DNA of 64,000 nucleotides from Gammaproteobacteria bacterium (lineage in GTDB: Bacteria; Pseudomonadota; Gammaproteobacteria; Enterobacterales; Neiellaceae): assembly GCA_017425245.1 (NCBI GenBank), contig JAFOOX010000022.1, positions 94,666-158,665 on the forward strand, read 5' to 3'. Below the pieces are notes generated by a model. It saw only the letters and a program-made list of their open reading frames with translations. It was not told where the DNA came from and ran no database searches. Made by a program: the position numbers and the translations under genes. Positions 25,243-35,208 of this stretch are shown here, piece by piece. The first letter of the stretch is position 1; each line of letters begins with the position of its first letter.

Positions 25243-28200
25243 GCAGAGACTCCTCGGGCTGAATGGGCGGTCGCCGCAGCCGGACCACCAAGGGCGGTGA
25301 GCAGACCGTCCACCGCTGCCAGCCGCTCGCTGGCGTTGTGGTTGGCACGGAACAGCCGCAACTTGCTGGCCCCTTCCAGTTTGTAGTCACTGGGGCGGGA
25401 CTGAATGAGGCGGATAATAGCGGTCGGGTCAACGGCTGTCGATGAACGGAACTCGAGGCTGACCCCCTGGGGCCCGGCGTCGATGCGGCGCACCCCGATG
25501 GCCTCGGCCAGCTGACGCAAGCGGGCGATGGCAAACAGGTTTTTGGCCTGCTCCGGCAACAGCCCGAAGCGGTCTATCATCTCCACCTTGAGCTCGTCGA
25601 GCCCCGCTTCGTCGTCGCAGCCGGCGATGCGCTTGTACAGCGACAGCCGCAGGTTGACGTCGGGGATGTAGTCATCGGGCAGCAACGCCGGGATGCGCAG
25701 CTCCAGTTCGGTGGCATCACCGAGCAGGGTGTCGTTGTCGATCTGGCGCCCTTCGCGCAGCGCCTTGACCGCCTCTTCCAGCATCTCCATGTAGAGCGAG
25801 AAGCCGATGGCATTGATCTGACCGGACTGATCATCCCCCAGCAGTTCGCCGGCACCACGGATCTCCAGATCGTGGGTGGCCAGGGCAAAGCCGGCCCCCA
25901 GATCCTGCAGCTGGGCCACCGCCTCCAGACGCTTGGCAGCATCGCCGGTGAGCAGCTTGGGCGGCGGCGTCATCAGGTAGGCATAGGCCTGATGGTGGCT
26001 GCGACCGACGCGACCACGCAGCTGATGGAGCTGGGCAAGGCCGAGATGATCGGCGCGGTTGATGATGATGGTGTTGGCCGAGGGGATGTCGATGCCGGTT
26101 TCGATGATGGTGGAGCAGAGCAGCACATTGAAGCGCTGGTGATAGAAGTCGCTCATCACCCCTTCCAGATCGCGCTCGCCCATCTGGCCGTGGGCCACCC
26201 GCATGCGCGCTTCGGGCACGATCTTCTGCAGCTTTTCCAGCTCGTTGGCGATGGTCTCCACCTCGTTATGGAGGTAGAACACCTGGCCGCCACGCAGCAG
26301 TTCGCGCATCACCGCTTCGCGGATGGTGGGGCCATCCCATTGGCGGACAAAGGTACGCACCGCCAGCCGGCGGGCCGGCGGGGTGGCGATGATCGACAGA
26401 TCACGCATGCCGCCAATGGCCAGATTGAGGGTGCGCGGAATGGGGGTGGCGGTGAGGGTGAGGATGTCGACATCGGCACGCAGCGCCTTGATCTGCTCCT
26501 TCTGGCGCACCCCGAAGCGGTGCTCCTCATCGACGATCAGCAACCCCAGATCGGCGAATTTCACCTCTTTCTGCAGCAGCTTGTGGGTACCAATGACGAT
26601 ATCCACTTTGCCGGCAGCCAGATCCTCCAGCACCTTTTTCTGCTCGGCGGCCGAGCGGAAGCGCGACATCACCTCGATGCGCACCGGCTGGTTGGCAAAG
26701 CGGTCGCGGAAGTTCTCAAAGTGCTGCTGGGCGAGCAGGGTGGTGGGCACCAGCACCGCCACCTGCTTCTGGTTATGCACGGCAATAAAGGCGGCGCGCA
26801 TCGCCACTTCGGTTTTGCCGAAGCCGACATCGCCACAGACCAGCCGGTCCATGGCCACCGGCAGGCTCATGTCGCGCAGCACGGCGCCGATGGCGGCGGC
26901 CTGATCGGCGGTTTCGACATAGCGGAAATCGGCGGCGAAGGCGGTGTAGGCCGACTCGTCGATGGCAAAGGCAAAGCCCGGTTTGGCGGCGCGGCGGGCG
27001 TAGATCTCAAGCAGCTCGGCGGCCACATCGCGCACCTGTTCGGCGGCTTTGGCGCGGGCCTTGGCCCAGGTTTCGCTGCCCAGCTTGTGCAGCGGCGGCT
27101 GGTCTGAATCACCGCTGTAACGGCTGATCAGATGAAGCGAGGCCACCGGCACATAGAGCTTGCTGCTGCCGGCGTACTCCAGCGCCATAAACTCGGCCTC
27201 GATGCCGCCAGCGGCCAGTTTCTCCAGCCCCAGATAGCGGCCGACGCCATGGTTGACGTGCACCACCGGCTGGCCAACGCGCAGCTCGGCCAGATTGCGA
27301 ATCAGCAGCTCGGGGTTGACCCCGCGCTCCCGCTCGCGGCTCTTGCTGCGCTGTTCGATGCGGGCACCGAACAGCTCCTGCTCGGTAATAAGGGCAAAGC
27401 CGCCGTCGTCATGGACAAAGCCCTGATGCCAGGGGCCGACCACCATGGCCGCCCGCTCGTCGCCAGCCAGAAAGGCCTCCAGCGACGGGGCGATATTCAG
27501 CGGCAGCTGATGGCGGGCCAGCAGCTCATGCACCTGTTCGCGGCGGCCGGCGGTTTCAGCCACCAGCAGCCAGCGGCCGCCAAACTGTTCGCTGAACTGG
27601 CGCAGCCGCGCCAGTGGATCGGCGCTGCCATGGTGGATCGCCAGATCAGGCAGAGTCCGGCAGCCGAAATCGACATGCACCTTGTCGCTGCTACCGCCGA
27701 TCTGCACCCGGGGCAGCAGGTTCAACTGCTGGCCCAGCTCATCGCTTTTGAGGAACAGCGCTTCGGGCGGCAGCAGCGGACGCAGCGGATCGACGCGGCG
27801 GTCTTCATAGCGCTGGCGCAGATCCAGCCAGAACTGCTCGGCGCTGGCGTTGAGATCGCCAAGACCTATCGCCAAGGCGTTAGTGCCGAGGTAGTCGAAC
27901 AGGGTGGCAGTGGCGTCGAAAAACAGCGGCAGGTAGTACTCGATACCGGCCGGTAGTGTTGACCGTGTTACCTGCTGGTAGAGCGAATCGCGGTGGTTGC
28001 TCACCTCAAACTGCTGGCGATAGCGGATGCGGAAACCTTCGATGCCGCTGCTGTCGGTGGGAAACTCATGGGCCGGCAGCAGCCGGATCTGGTCGATAGC
28101 GGCCAGCGAACGCTGGCTCTCGACATCGAAGGGGCGGATCGAGTCCACCTCGTCATCGAGAAAATCGACGCGCAGCGGCTGGCTGGCGCCCATCGGGTAG

Positions 28201-28724
28201 AGATCGAGCAGCGAGCCGCGCACCGCATATTCGCCGTGCTCCAGCACCTGCTGTACCAACGCATAACCGGCCTGATTGAGCCGCTCGCGCATCTGCTCCA
28301 GCCCCAGCCGGTCGCCGGCCTTGAGCACCAGACTATAGCGGTCGAGGAAGGCCGGTGGCGAGGTGCGCAGTAGCAGGGTGGTGACCGGCGCCAGCACGAT
28401 GGCGCGTTGGCCGCTGCGCAGCTGATGGAGGGTGGCCAGACGCTGGGAGATGATGTCCTGGTGAGGCGAAAACTGGTCGTAGGGCAGGGTTTCCCAGTCG
28501 GGAAAGAGCAGCACCGGCAGACTGCCCTGCAGTGCCTGTAGCTCGCTCTCCAGCATCAGCGCGGTGGGGGTGTCGGCGGTGATCACCAGACAGGGGCCGC
28601 TGTGGGCGCTGGCTGCGGCGTGGATCGCCAGCGCCTGGCTGGCACCGGTCAGCCCGGCCCAGCGCAGGGGGGCCCCGGCCGCCTTGGGCAGGCCGGGGGC
28701 GAACAGGGATTTGGCGTTGGTCAT
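25239..28724 (-). CDS. mfd: transcription-repair coupling factor Mfd
   Basis: 1,161 residues, the usual length. It releases RNA polymerase stalled at DNA lesions and recruits UvrA for nucleotide-excision repair. UvrB-like N-terminal region, then the RNA polymerase interaction region with RQRYEDRR and LEKLAAGGIEAEF, then a RecG-like helicase: Walker A GDVGFGKTE, VLVPTTLLAQQHF, DEEHRFG (DEEH box), LTATPIPRTL, and the C-terminal YKRIAGCDDEAGLDELKVEM region. The frame is intact. It is followed by csiV with a 4-bp overlap and preceded six bases away by aguB on the same strand. Confidence 0.97.
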   Translation of the reverse strand: MTNAKSLFAPGLPKAAGAPLRWAGLTGASQALAIHAAASAHSGPCLVITADTPTALMLESELQALQGSLPVLLFPDWETLPYDQFSPHQDIISQRLATLHQLRSGQRAIVLAPVTTLLLRTSPPAFLDRYSLVLKAGDRLGLEQMRERLNQAGYALVQQVLEHGEYAVRGSLLDLYPMGASQPLRVDFLDDEVDSIRPFDVESQRSLAAIDQIRLLPAHEFPTDSSGIEGFRIRYRQQFEVSNHRDSLYQQVTRSTLPAGIEYYLPLFFDATATLFDYLGTNALAIGLGDLNASAEQFWLDLRQRYEDRRVDPLRPLLPPEALFLKSDELGQQLNLLPRVQIGGSSDKVHVDFGCRTLPDLAIHHGSADPLARLRQFSEQFGGRWLLVAETAGRREQVHELLARHQLPLNIAPSLEAFLAGDERAAMVVGPWHQGFVHDDGGFALITEQELFGARIEQRSKSRERERGVNPELLIRNLAELRVGQPVVHVNHGVGRYLGLEKLAAGGIEAEFMALEYAGSSKLYVPVASLHLISRYSGDSDQPPLHKLGSETWAKARAKAAEQVRDVAAELLEIYARRAAKPGFAFAIDESAYTAFAADFRYVETADQAAAIGAVLRDMSLPVAMDRLVCGDVGFGKTEVAMRAAFIAVHNQKQVAVLVPTTLLAQQHFENFRDRFANQPVRIEVMSRFRSAAEQKKVLEDLAAGKVDIVIGTHKLLQKEVKFADLGLLIVDEEHRFGVRQKEQIKALRADVDILTLTATPIPRTLNLAIGGMRDLSIIATPPARRLAVRTFVRQWDGPTIREAVMRELLRGGQVFYLHNEVETIANELEKLQKIVPEARMRVAHGQMGERDLEGVMSDFYHQRFNVLLCSTIIETGIDIPSANTIIINRADHLGLAQLHQLRGRVGRSHHQAYAYLMTPPPKLLTGDAAKRLEAVAQLQDLGAGFALATHDLEIRGAGELLGDDQSGQINAIGFSLYMEMLEEAVKALREGRQIDNDTLLGDATELELRIPALLPDDYIPDVNLRLSLYKRIAGCDDEAGLDELKVEMIDRFGLLPEQAKNLFAIARLRQLAEAIGVRRIDAGPQGVSLEFRSSTAVDPTAIIRLIQSRPSDYKLEGASKLRLFRANHNASERLAAVDGLLTALGGPAAATAHSARGVSA

Positions 28725-28730
28725 CGGCGA

Positions 28731-29609
28731 TCAGTCGCGATAACGGCGCAGCAGATCGCCATAGGCATCAATGCGGCGGTCACGCAGATAGGGCCAGATG
28801 CGGCGTACCGCTTCCGAGCGGGCCAGATCGACTTCGGCGGTGAGGATGGTTTCATCCTGGGTGTTGGCTTCGGCCAGCAGTTCGCCCTGCGGCCCGGCGA
28901 CAAAGCTGGTGCCCCAGAACAGGGTGCCGGGGCCGCCGCTCGGGTCCGGCTCGTGGCCGATGCGGTTGCAGGAGAGCACCGGCAGGCCGTTGGCCACGGC
29001 ATGGGCGCGCTGGCTGATCACCCAGGCCTGACGCTGGCGCTCTTGCTCGTCGCTGCTGTCGCGTGGGTCCCAGCCAATGGCGGTGGGGTAGATCAGCAGC
29101 TGGGCGCCGGCCATCGCCATCAGCCGCGCCGCTTCCGGGAACCACTGATCCCAGCACACCAGCACGCCGAGGCGGCCGACGGCGGTATCGATCGGCTCAA
29201 AACCGAGATCACCGGGGGTGAAGTAGAACTTCTCGTAGAAGCCCGGATCATCCGGGATATGCATCTTGCGGTATTTGCCGGCGATAGAGCCGTCGGCATC
29301 GAGCACCACGGCGGTGTTGTGGTAGAGGCCGGCGGCGCGCTTTTCAAACAGCGAGCTGACGATCACCACCTTCAGCTCTTTGGCCAAGGCGCCGAGCAGC
29401 TCGGTGGAGGGGCCGGGGATGGTTTCGGCCAGATCGAAGATGGCGGTGTCCTCGGTTTGGCAGAAGTAACGGCTGCGGTGCAGCTCCTGCAGCACGATCA
29501 GCTTGGCGCCACCAGCGGCGGCCTTACGGATCAGGGCGGCGCTGTGGGCCAGGTTAGCGGCCAGATCATCGCCACAGGCGTGCTGCAGCAGGGCTACGGG
29601 CAGAGTCAT
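28731..29609 (-). CDS. aguB: N-carbamoylputrescine amidase
   Basis: 292 residues, nitrilase superfamily, hydrolysing N-carbamoylputrescine to putrescine, CO2 and ammonia in the cytosol. Catalytic triad visible: Glu in VLQELHRSRYF (about 42), Lys in YRKMHIPDDPG (about 114), Cys in LVCWDQWFPEAARL (about 152). It lies 35 bp downstream of agmatine deiminase, which makes its substrate, and 6 bp before mfd. The WDPRDSSDEQERQRQAW stretch is typical of the AguB branch. Confidence 0.94.
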   Translation of the reverse strand: MTLPVALLQHACGDDLAANLAHSAALIRKAAAGGAKLIVLQELHRSRYFCQTEDTAIFDLAETIPGPSTELLGALAKELKVVIVSSLFEKRAAGLYHNTAVVLDADGSIAGKYRKMHIPDDPGFYEKFYFTPGDLGFEPIDTAVGRLGVLVCWDQWFPEAARLMAMAGAQLLIYPTAIGWDPRDSSDEQERQRQAWVISQRAHAVANGLPVLSCNRIGHEPDPSGGPGTLFWGTSFVAGPQGELLAEANTQDETILTAEVDLARSEAVRRIWPYLRDRRIDAYGDLLRRYRD

Positions 29610-29644
29610 GTCAGGGCTCCTCTCAAACTCGGTTCGGTCTGGCG

Positions 29645-30733
29645 TCAGGCCAGGGTGCCACGGGGAAACTGCATGGTGACGCAGTGCAGGCTGCCATGCT
29701 GTTTGATCAGCGGCAGGCAGTTGATGGCGATGATGGCGCGCTCGGGGTGAGCCTCGGCCACCACCGCCAGCGCCTGTTCATCGGCCGGGTCGTCATACAC
29801 CGGCACCAGTACGGCATCGTTGATGATCAGGTAGTTGGCATAGGTAGCCGGCAGTCGGTGACCATCCTCGGCATAGACCGCCTTGGGCCAGGGCAGCTCG
29901 AGCAGGCGATAGCCGTGGCCATCGCTGGTCTTGAGTGCCTCAAGTTCGGCTTTCATCGCCTGCAGCTCGGCATAGTGCTCATCGGCCGGATCATCGCAGC
30001 TGACATAGACAATGGTTTCGCCGGGGGCGAGACGGGCCAGGGTGTCGATATGGCTGTCGGTGTCGTCGCCAGCCAGATAACCATGGCCCAGCCACAAGAC
30101 GCGGTGGGCGCCCAGATGGTGCTTGAGGTGGGCTTCCGCCTCGGCCTTGGTCAGGCCGCCGTTGCGGTTGGGGTTGGTCAGGCAGGTGGCGGTGGTGAGG
30201 ATGGTGCCAAAGCCATCGCTTTCGATGGCGCCCCCCTCCAGCTCCAGTGCGATCTCTGGCACCCGGGCCGCGCGGAATACGCCGGCCTGGGTCAGGTTGG
30301 CGGTGATGGCGTTATCCAGTTCTGCTGCAAACTTGCCGCCCCAACCGTTGAAACGGAAGGAGAGCGGCTGCACCCGGCCGTGGTACTCGACGGTGATGGC
30401 GCCATGATCGCGGGCCCAGGTGTCGTTGGTGGGGGCCACCACCAGCCGGCACTGTTCCAGATTGACGCCAGCATCGGTCAGCAGCTGGCGCACATGGCTG
30501 CGCAGCTCCGGATCATGGCAGACCACCAGCAGCCGTTCGAAACGGGTCACCGCCTTGGCGATGGCCACGAATACCGGCTCCACCTCATCAAGAATATCAG
30601 CCCAGTCGGTGGCGGCGTGGGGCCAGGTCAGCTGCACCCCATCCTGCGGTTCCCATTCGGCCGGTAGGCGGAAATCGGGGTGGAGGTGATGGCTGTGATC
30701 GTGGTGGTCATGGCCGTGGTCACCGTGGCTCAT
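29645..30733 (-). CDS. aguA: agmatine deiminase with His-rich N-terminus
   Basis: 362 residues of the peptidyl-arginine-deiminase fold; converts agmatine to N-carbamoylputrescine. Motifs: FRLPAEWEPQDGVQLTWPH, NDTWARDHGAITVE (catalytic Asp/His region), GGAIESDGFG, GDDTDSHIDTLAR and the catalytic Cys in GSLHCVTMQFPRG near the C-terminus. An unusual extension MSHGDHGHDHHDHSHHLHP holds nine His in 18 residues before the normal start of the fold. The ATG with AGGAG upstream includes this extension, so it is likely real; it might bind metal. It overlaps the PilZ gene by 4 bp. Confidence 0.94.
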   Translation of the reverse strand: MSHGDHGHDHHDHSHHLHPDFRLPAEWEPQDGVQLTWPHAATDWADILDEVEPVFVAIAKAVTRFERLLVVCHDPELRSHVRQLLTDAGVNLEQCRLVVAPTNDTWARDHGAITVEYHGRVQPLSFRFNGWGGKFAAELDNAITANLTQAGVFRAARVPEIALELEGGAIESDGFGTILTTATCLTNPNRNGGLTKAEAEAHLKHHLGAHRVLWLGHGYLAGDDTDSHIDTLARLAPGETIVYVSCDDPADEHYAELQAMKAELEALKTSDGHGYRLLELPWPKAVYAEDGHRLPATYANYLIINDAVLVPVYDDPADEQALAVVAEAHPERAIIAINCLPLIKQHGSLHCVTMQFPRGTLA

Positions 30734-31284
30734 GGCTGCTCCTTTCGTGCGGCCCGCTCACGCAGCAAGCGGGTTTGTTGATGCAGGGTGGCGCGGATCA
30801 GCAGTTCCTGATCCTGCTCGCGCAGCCTGACAAAACGGATACGGGTGCTGTCATCGTCATGGCTAACCACCTCGCCCAAGGCGTAGATGGCCACATGCTC
30901 GTCGCTGACAAACAGCTTGAGTTCGACCAAGGTGCCAGCGCTGTATGGCAGCCGGGTCTCGAGCACCAACTGATCGGCGCCTAGTTCGCGGCTGTAATGG
31001 CGGTACTCGGCCTGATCCTGCTGCATCAATACGTGGCCCATCACCGCATTGATCTTGCGGCTGAGCAGATTGAGGTAATCGGCCAGTTCGCGGGCAGTGT
31101 CGCCTACCAGTCGCAGGCCACGCAGGGCGCTGCTATCGATGTTGGCCACATCGCTGGCGAGGCGGAAAATGTCAGGAATGCGGGCTTCAAACTCGGCCTG
31201 TTCGGGCAGTGCACTGCCCTCTGGCAGCGGCGTGACATTGAGCGCCACGCGGTAGGGAATCGAGAAAAAGGCCGGAGATTCCAT
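30730..31284 (-). CDS. PilZ domain protein (probable c-di-GMP receptor)
   Basis: 184 residues. The C-terminal half has the PilZ-type beta-barrel pattern: YSRELGADQLVLETRLPYSAGTLVELKL, a loop VVSHDDDSTRIRFVRLREQDQELLIRAT. The classical RxxxR and DxSxxG motifs of c-di-GMP binders are not evident, so binding may be lost or degenerate. The N-terminal half is helical and family-specific. It overlaps aguA by 4 bp (ATGA), suggesting a shared transcript with the polyamine genes; a functional tie is not obvious. Confidence 0.62.
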   Translation of the reverse strand: MESPAFFSIPYRVALNVTPLPEGSALPEQAEFEARIPDIFRLASDVANIDSSALRGLRLVGDTARELADYLNLLSRKINAVMGHVLMQQDQAEYRHYSRELGADQLVLETRLPYSAGTLVELKLFVSDEHVAIYALGEVVSHDDDSTRIRFVRLREQDQELLIRATLHQQTRLLRERAARKEQP

Positions 31285-31377
31285 GGGGCTGCCTGTTACT
31301 CTTGTTGCACTGCAAGGGGGCGCTTATTATCCACCCTTCTGCCAGCCGGCGCCATGTTGCGGCGTTACGAGACCCTG

Positions 31378-32619
31378 ATGTTTCATCCGCTTAGCCTCTT
31401 TATCGGGCTGCGCTACAGCCGCGCCCGCAAGTCCCACGGTTTCGTGGCCTTTATCAACCTGTTTTCCACCCTGGGGATCTTTCTCGGGGTGACGGCGCTG
31501 GTCATTGTCAGCTCGGTGATGAACGGCTTTGAGCGCGAACTCAAGCAGCGCATTTTGGGGGTGGTACCCCATCTGACGGTGCAGCTGGAGCAACGGGTAC
31601 GGATGAACGACTGGCAGGCGATTAGCAACCAGCTGGCCACATTGCCGGGGGTGGTGAGCGCGGTGCCGACCACCAGCACCCAGGCGATGATGCAGGGCCC
31701 CAGTGTGCTGCAGGGGGCGATGCTGCTGGGCGGCTGGCCAGAGCATGAACAGAACCGCTCACCCGTGGCGCGGGCCATGGTCTCGGGCGATTACGCCGAT
31801 CTCGAGCCGGGCCGCTACGGCATCATTCTCGGGCGCGGGCTGGCGGCCAAACTGGATGTGACCCGTGGCGACCAGGTGCGGGTGCTGGTGGCCGAAGGCA
31901 GTACCCTGACGCCGCTCGGACGAATGCCCAGCCAGCGGCTGTTTACCGTGGTTGGGCTGTTTGAACTGGGGGCCGAGATCGATACCTACGCCGCCTATGC
32001 CCATGGCCAGGATCTGGGCCGCTTGCTGCGCTTGGGGGGTGATGGGGTGCAGGGGGTGCGGCTCTATCTCGCCGATCCCTTCGATGCCGCTGAACTGGCG
32101 CCCCAAGTGGCTGCCGCGGTGGGCGAGGGTTATCGCCTCGACAGCTGGATCACCACCCACGGCCGGCTGTTTGGCGCAGTACGCATGGAGAAACGGATGA
32201 TGTGGCTGCTGCTGTCGCTGATCGTGGCGGTGGCCGCTTTCAACATCGTTTCGGCGCTGGTGATGATGGTCAACGAGAAGCGCCGCGACGTGGCGGTGCT
32301 GCGTACCCTGGGGCTCGGTGCCGCCAGTGTCCGGCGGATTTTTCTGGTGCAGGGGATGGCCAGTGGCGTGCTGGGCGCGCTGCTGGGGGTTACCCTCGGC
32401 AGCTTGTTTGTGCTCAACCTCGACTGGTTGACCCAGGTGCTCCATCTGCCCCTGAGTTACGGTAGCGGTTTCAACCGTCAGCCGTTGCCGGTCGATTTCC
32501 GGCCCTTTGATGTGGCCCTGATTGCCCTTTTCTCGCTGTTGCTCTGCGCCCTGGCTGCCTGGTATCCGGCGTCGCGGGCGGCAACAGTTCATCCTGCCGA
32601 GGCGTTGCGTTATGAGTGA
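31378..32619 (+). CDS. lolC: lipoprotein-releasing ABC permease LolC
   Basis: 413 residues with the FtsX/LolC architecture: one helix near residues 25-45 ([24 protein letters not shown]), a large periplasmic domain, and three C-terminal helices, with a [24 protein letters not shown] start. With LolD and LolE it pulls lipoproteins out of the inner membrane for transfer to LolA. I chose the start [17 protein letters not shown], which matches known LolC openings; an upstream ATG adds eight unsupported residues. Overlaps lolD by 8 bp. Confidence 0.93.
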   Translation: MFHPLSLFIGLRYSRARKSHGFVAFINLFSTLGIFLGVTALVIVSSVMNGFERELKQRILGVVPHLTVQLEQRVRMNDWQAISNQLATLPGVVSAVPTTSTQAMMQGPSVLQGAMLLGGWPEHEQNRSPVARAMVSGDYADLEPGRYGIILGRGLAAKLDVTRGDQVRVLVAEGSTLTPLGRMPSQRLFTVVGLFELGAEIDTYAAYAHGQDLGRLLRLGGDGVQGVRLYLADPFDAAELAPQVAAAVGEGYRLDSWITTHGRLFGAVRMEKRMMWLLLSLIVAVAAFNIVSALVMMVNEKRRDVAVLRTLGLGAASVRRIFLVQGMASGVLGALLGVTLGSLFVLNLDWLTQVLHLPLSYGSGFNRQPLPVDFRPFDVALIALFSLLLCALAAWYPASRAATVHPAEALRYE

Positions 32620-33298
32620 AGCGGTGTTGCTGTGCCGGGGCCTGACCAAGGTCTACAACGAAAGTGGCGAACGGTTGGAGGTGTTGCGCGGGGTCGAGCT
32701 GAGCCTGAGTGCCGGCGAGATGATGGCAGTGGTGGGCAGCTCCGGCAGCGGCAAGAGCACCCTGCTGCACCTGCTCGGCGGGCTGGATCAACCCAGCAGT
32801 GGCGAGGTGTGGCTGAAAGGGCGGGCGCTGCATCAGCTCAAGGAGCAGCAGCTGGCCGAGGTGCGCAACCGCGATCTCGGCTTCATCTACCAGTTCCACC
32901 ATCTGCTGCCGGAGTTTGATGCGGTGGAGAACGTGGCCATGCCGCTGCTGATCCGTGGCCTTAAGGCGGCCGACGCCAAGGCTCAGGCCACCGCTTGGCT
33001 GGAGCGGGTGGGGCTGGGCCATCGCCTTGACCACCGCCCGGCGGAACTCTCCGGTGGCGAACGGCAGCGGGTGGCCATCGCCCGCGCCATGGTCGGCCAG
33101 CCGCCGCTGGTGCTGGCCGATGAGCCCACCGGCAACCTCGATGCCCACCGCGCCGAGGAGATCTACAACCTGATGGTCGAACTGGCCCACGCCACCGGCA
33201 CCGCCTTTGTTGTGGTGACCCATGATCTGCAGCTGGCCCGCCGCCTCGATCGTCAGGCCCGGCTGCTCGACGGCATGCTAGTGGAGCAGGGCGCATGA
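32612..33298 (+). CDS. lolD: lipoprotein-releasing ABC ATPase LolD
   Basis: 228 residues, the MacB/LolD-type ABC ATPase. Walker [10 protein letters not shown] (about 45), Q-loop [12 protein letters not shown], signature LSGGERQR, Walker [13 protein letters not shown] and H-loop VVTHD are all intact. The NVAMPLLI stretch is typical of the LolD branch. Its start overlaps the end of lolC and its end overlaps lolE by 4 bp (ATGA), so the three are one translation-coupled operon. Confidence 0.96.
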   Translation: MSEAVLLCRGLTKVYNESGERLEVLRGVELSLSAGEMMAVVGSSGSGKSTLLHLLGGLDQPSSGEVWLKGRALHQLKEQQLAEVRNRDLGFIYQFHHLLPEFDAVENVAMPLLIRGLKAADAKAQATAWLERVGLGHRLDHRPAELSGGERQRVAIARAMVGQPPLVLADEPTGNLDAHRAEEIYNLMVELAHATGTAFVVVTHDLQLARRLDRQARLLDGMLVEQGA

Positions 33299-34536
33299 AC
33301 TGGGCGCTGGCCTGGCAGATCGCCCGCCGCTTCCGCCGTAGCAAGCAGCGCAACCGCTTCATCTCCTTTATCTCCGCCTCGTCGGTGGTGGGTATTGCCG
33401 TGGGGGTGGCCGCTACCATCCTGCTGCTGGGGGTGATGAACGGCTTTGAAGGGGCGCTGAAAGATCGGCTGCTGACCCTGCTGCCCCATATCCAGTACCG
33501 CGCCATCCACCCGCCCATCGATGACTGGCAGCAGGTGGCTGCGCGGCTGACCGCTCACCCGCAGGTGGAAGGGGTGGCCCCCTTTATCCGCTTCTCGGCC
33601 ATGGTCGAGCGCCGGGGCCAGCTGCGGGCGCTGGAGCTGCGCGGCATAGATCCGGTGTTCGAGCAGCGGGTGTCGGGGCTGTTCAACTTTTTGCAGCCCG
33701 CCGATGCGCCGCCGCTGGCGGGTGAGCAGCTGTGGCTGGGCAGCGGCATTGCCGAGGCGCTAGGGGTGACAACCGGCGACCGGGTGATCGTCCATCTGCC
33801 GCGCTTTAGCGACGATGGTGAACTGGGTACGCCGCAACGCCAGCTGTTTACCGTCACCGCCACCATCCATATGGGTGGCCAGTTTGATGACACCCTGGCC
33901 CTCATCCACCTTGGCGATGCCCGCCGGTTGGCCGGCTGGAAAGAGGGGGTGCAGGGGGTACAGGTCAAGATTGAGGATGTGCTCAACGCCTCGGCGTTGT
34001 CGCGGGAGATCGGCCGCAACCTCAAAGAGCCAATGTACGTTGAGGACTGGACCCGTAGCCAGGGCCACCTCTACGAAGATATCCAGATGGTGCGCACCAT
34101 CATTCAGCTGGTGGCGGTGCTGGTGATTGTGGTCGCCAGCTTCAACATCGTCGCCACCCTGGTGATGACGGTGGAGGAGAAGCAATCGGCCATCGCCGTG
34201 TTGCGCACCTGCGGTGCCCGGCGCCGGTTGATCATGGCGATCTTTGTGTTGCAGGGGCTGCTGGGCGGCATCATTGGCACCATCGCCGGGGTGATCGCCG
34301 GCCTGCTGCTGGCCGCCGGTTTGCCGCCGGCGGTGGAGGCCTGGGTGGCGCTGACCGGTAAAGAGCTGCTCGACCCGCAGATCTACTTCGTCGACACCCT
34401 GCCGGTGGCGGTGCAACTGGAGGATGTACTCGTGGCCATCGCTGCGGCGCTCGGCGCCAGCGTGCTGGCCACCCTCTACCCGGCGTGGCAAGCCACCCGC
34501 GTTGCCCCGGCATTGGTGCTGGGTGGCAAGGCCTGA
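33295..34536 (+). CDS. lolE: lipoprotein-releasing ABC permease LolE
   Basis: 413 residues, paralogous to LolC with the same fold: an N-terminal helix around [20 protein letters not shown], a periplasmic domain, and C-terminal helices starting [21 protein letters not shown]. Having two distinct permeases (LolC and LolE) around one ATPase is the gammaproteobacterial arrangement; many other groups have a single LolF. Confidence 0.94.
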   Translation: MNWALAWQIARRFRRSKQRNRFISFISASSVVGIAVGVAATILLLGVMNGFEGALKDRLLTLLPHIQYRAIHPPIDDWQQVAARLTAHPQVEGVAPFIRFSAMVERRGQLRALELRGIDPVFEQRVSGLFNFLQPADAPPLAGEQLWLGSGIAEALGVTTGDRVIVHLPRFSDDGELGTPQRQLFTVTATIHMGGQFDDTLALIHLGDARRLAGWKEGVQGVQVKIEDVLNASALSREIGRNLKEPMYVEDWTRSQGHLYEDIQMVRTIIQLVAVLVIVVASFNIVATLVMTVEEKQSAIAVLRTCGARRRLIMAIFVLQGLLGGIIGTIAGVIAGLLLAAGLPPAVEAWVALTGKELLDPQIYFVDTLPVAVQLEDVLVAIAAALGASVLATLYPAWQATRVAPALVLGGKA

Positions 34537-34570
34537 GTGGCGAGAGGCGTGATACGGGATATGAAAGGAC

Positions 34571-34597
34571 ATGCCCGACAGGTAATTCTTCGGGCAT
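34571..34597 (+). terminator. hairpin after lolE
   Basis: Perfect 8-bp stem ATGCCCGA/TCGGGCAT with an 11-base loop, 35 bp past the lolE stop. No U-run follows, so terminator function is uncertain. Confidence 0.45.
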
Positions 34598-34665
34598 TCA
34601 ATCGACAGACAGGGTTCTTGGGGTACAGGGGGCTTGTGGTATTGAACCCTTTCTAAAGTCTGCGC

Positions 34666-35208
34666 TCAGGCCCGTTCAAATGGGACGAACGCCAAGCCCG
34701 TCAGTCCATTTGATTCGACGAGTGACTTCAAAGTGCCGGGGCCATCGGTGGTAAGAATGGGCACTGATAGCCCCTCACACTTGAAGAGTCGACCGTCCGT
34801 CACTTTGGACTCATCCAGCACTGGCTCTGTCACACGCAAGGAGCCGTTAGAGCGTATGGCAAGCTTGCTTTTTTCGCGGTCGAGCACGTCGAGTCGATTC
34901 AATACATTCAGCACCGACCACAGCTCACCTGCGACGTTTATGGGCAGAAACTCCGCCAAGTTGCTGAGGGGGCCTTTTAAAGCGTCTTTGGCCTTTGGAC
35001 TCAGGACAAGCGAACCTGACAGCATGTGTGCAATGTCGGGTTTCTGCTCTGCGTCATCTTCAATCCATTCAGCTTCAAGGATTGGCCAATCGGTGCCTAT
35101 GGGTGAGCCGTTGAAGCGCAGTGCGGCAAGATTCCCGCTCAGTACGTTTTCATCCAAGGAGAGTTGCCAGAAGCGGTCTACAGCGGGTGTCGCTACGTAA
35201 ACTGTCAT
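34666..35208 (-). CDS. Imm11-type (DUF1629) immunity protein
   Basis: 180 residues. The pattern SGSLVLSPKAKDALKGPL, AEFLPI, WSVLNVLNRLDVLDREKS and NGLTGLAFVPF matches the Imm11 family described with polymorphic toxins (about 180 residues is the usual size). It starts 4 bp inside the end of the AHH nuclease gene, so the two are translated together. It should bind and block that nuclease in the cytosol. The pair is less GC-rich than lolE next door. Confidence 0.78.
   Translation of the reverse strand: MTVYVATPAVDRFWQLSLDENVLSGNLAALRFNGSPIGTDWPILEAEWIEDDAEQKPDIAHMLSGSLVLSPKAKDALKGPLSNLAEFLPINVAGELWSVLNVLNRLDVLDREKSKLAIRSNGSLRVTEPVLDESKVTDGRLFKCEGLSVPILTTDGPGTLKSLVESNGLTGLAFVPFERA

Noticed and set aside
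25872..27956. Long + strand frames inside mfd
   Set aside because: Shadows of a GC-rich coding region; mfd motifs on the - strand are unambiguous.
34485..34754. + strand frame after lolE
   Set aside because: Overlaps the lolE end and the Imm11 gene; composition is not protein-like.
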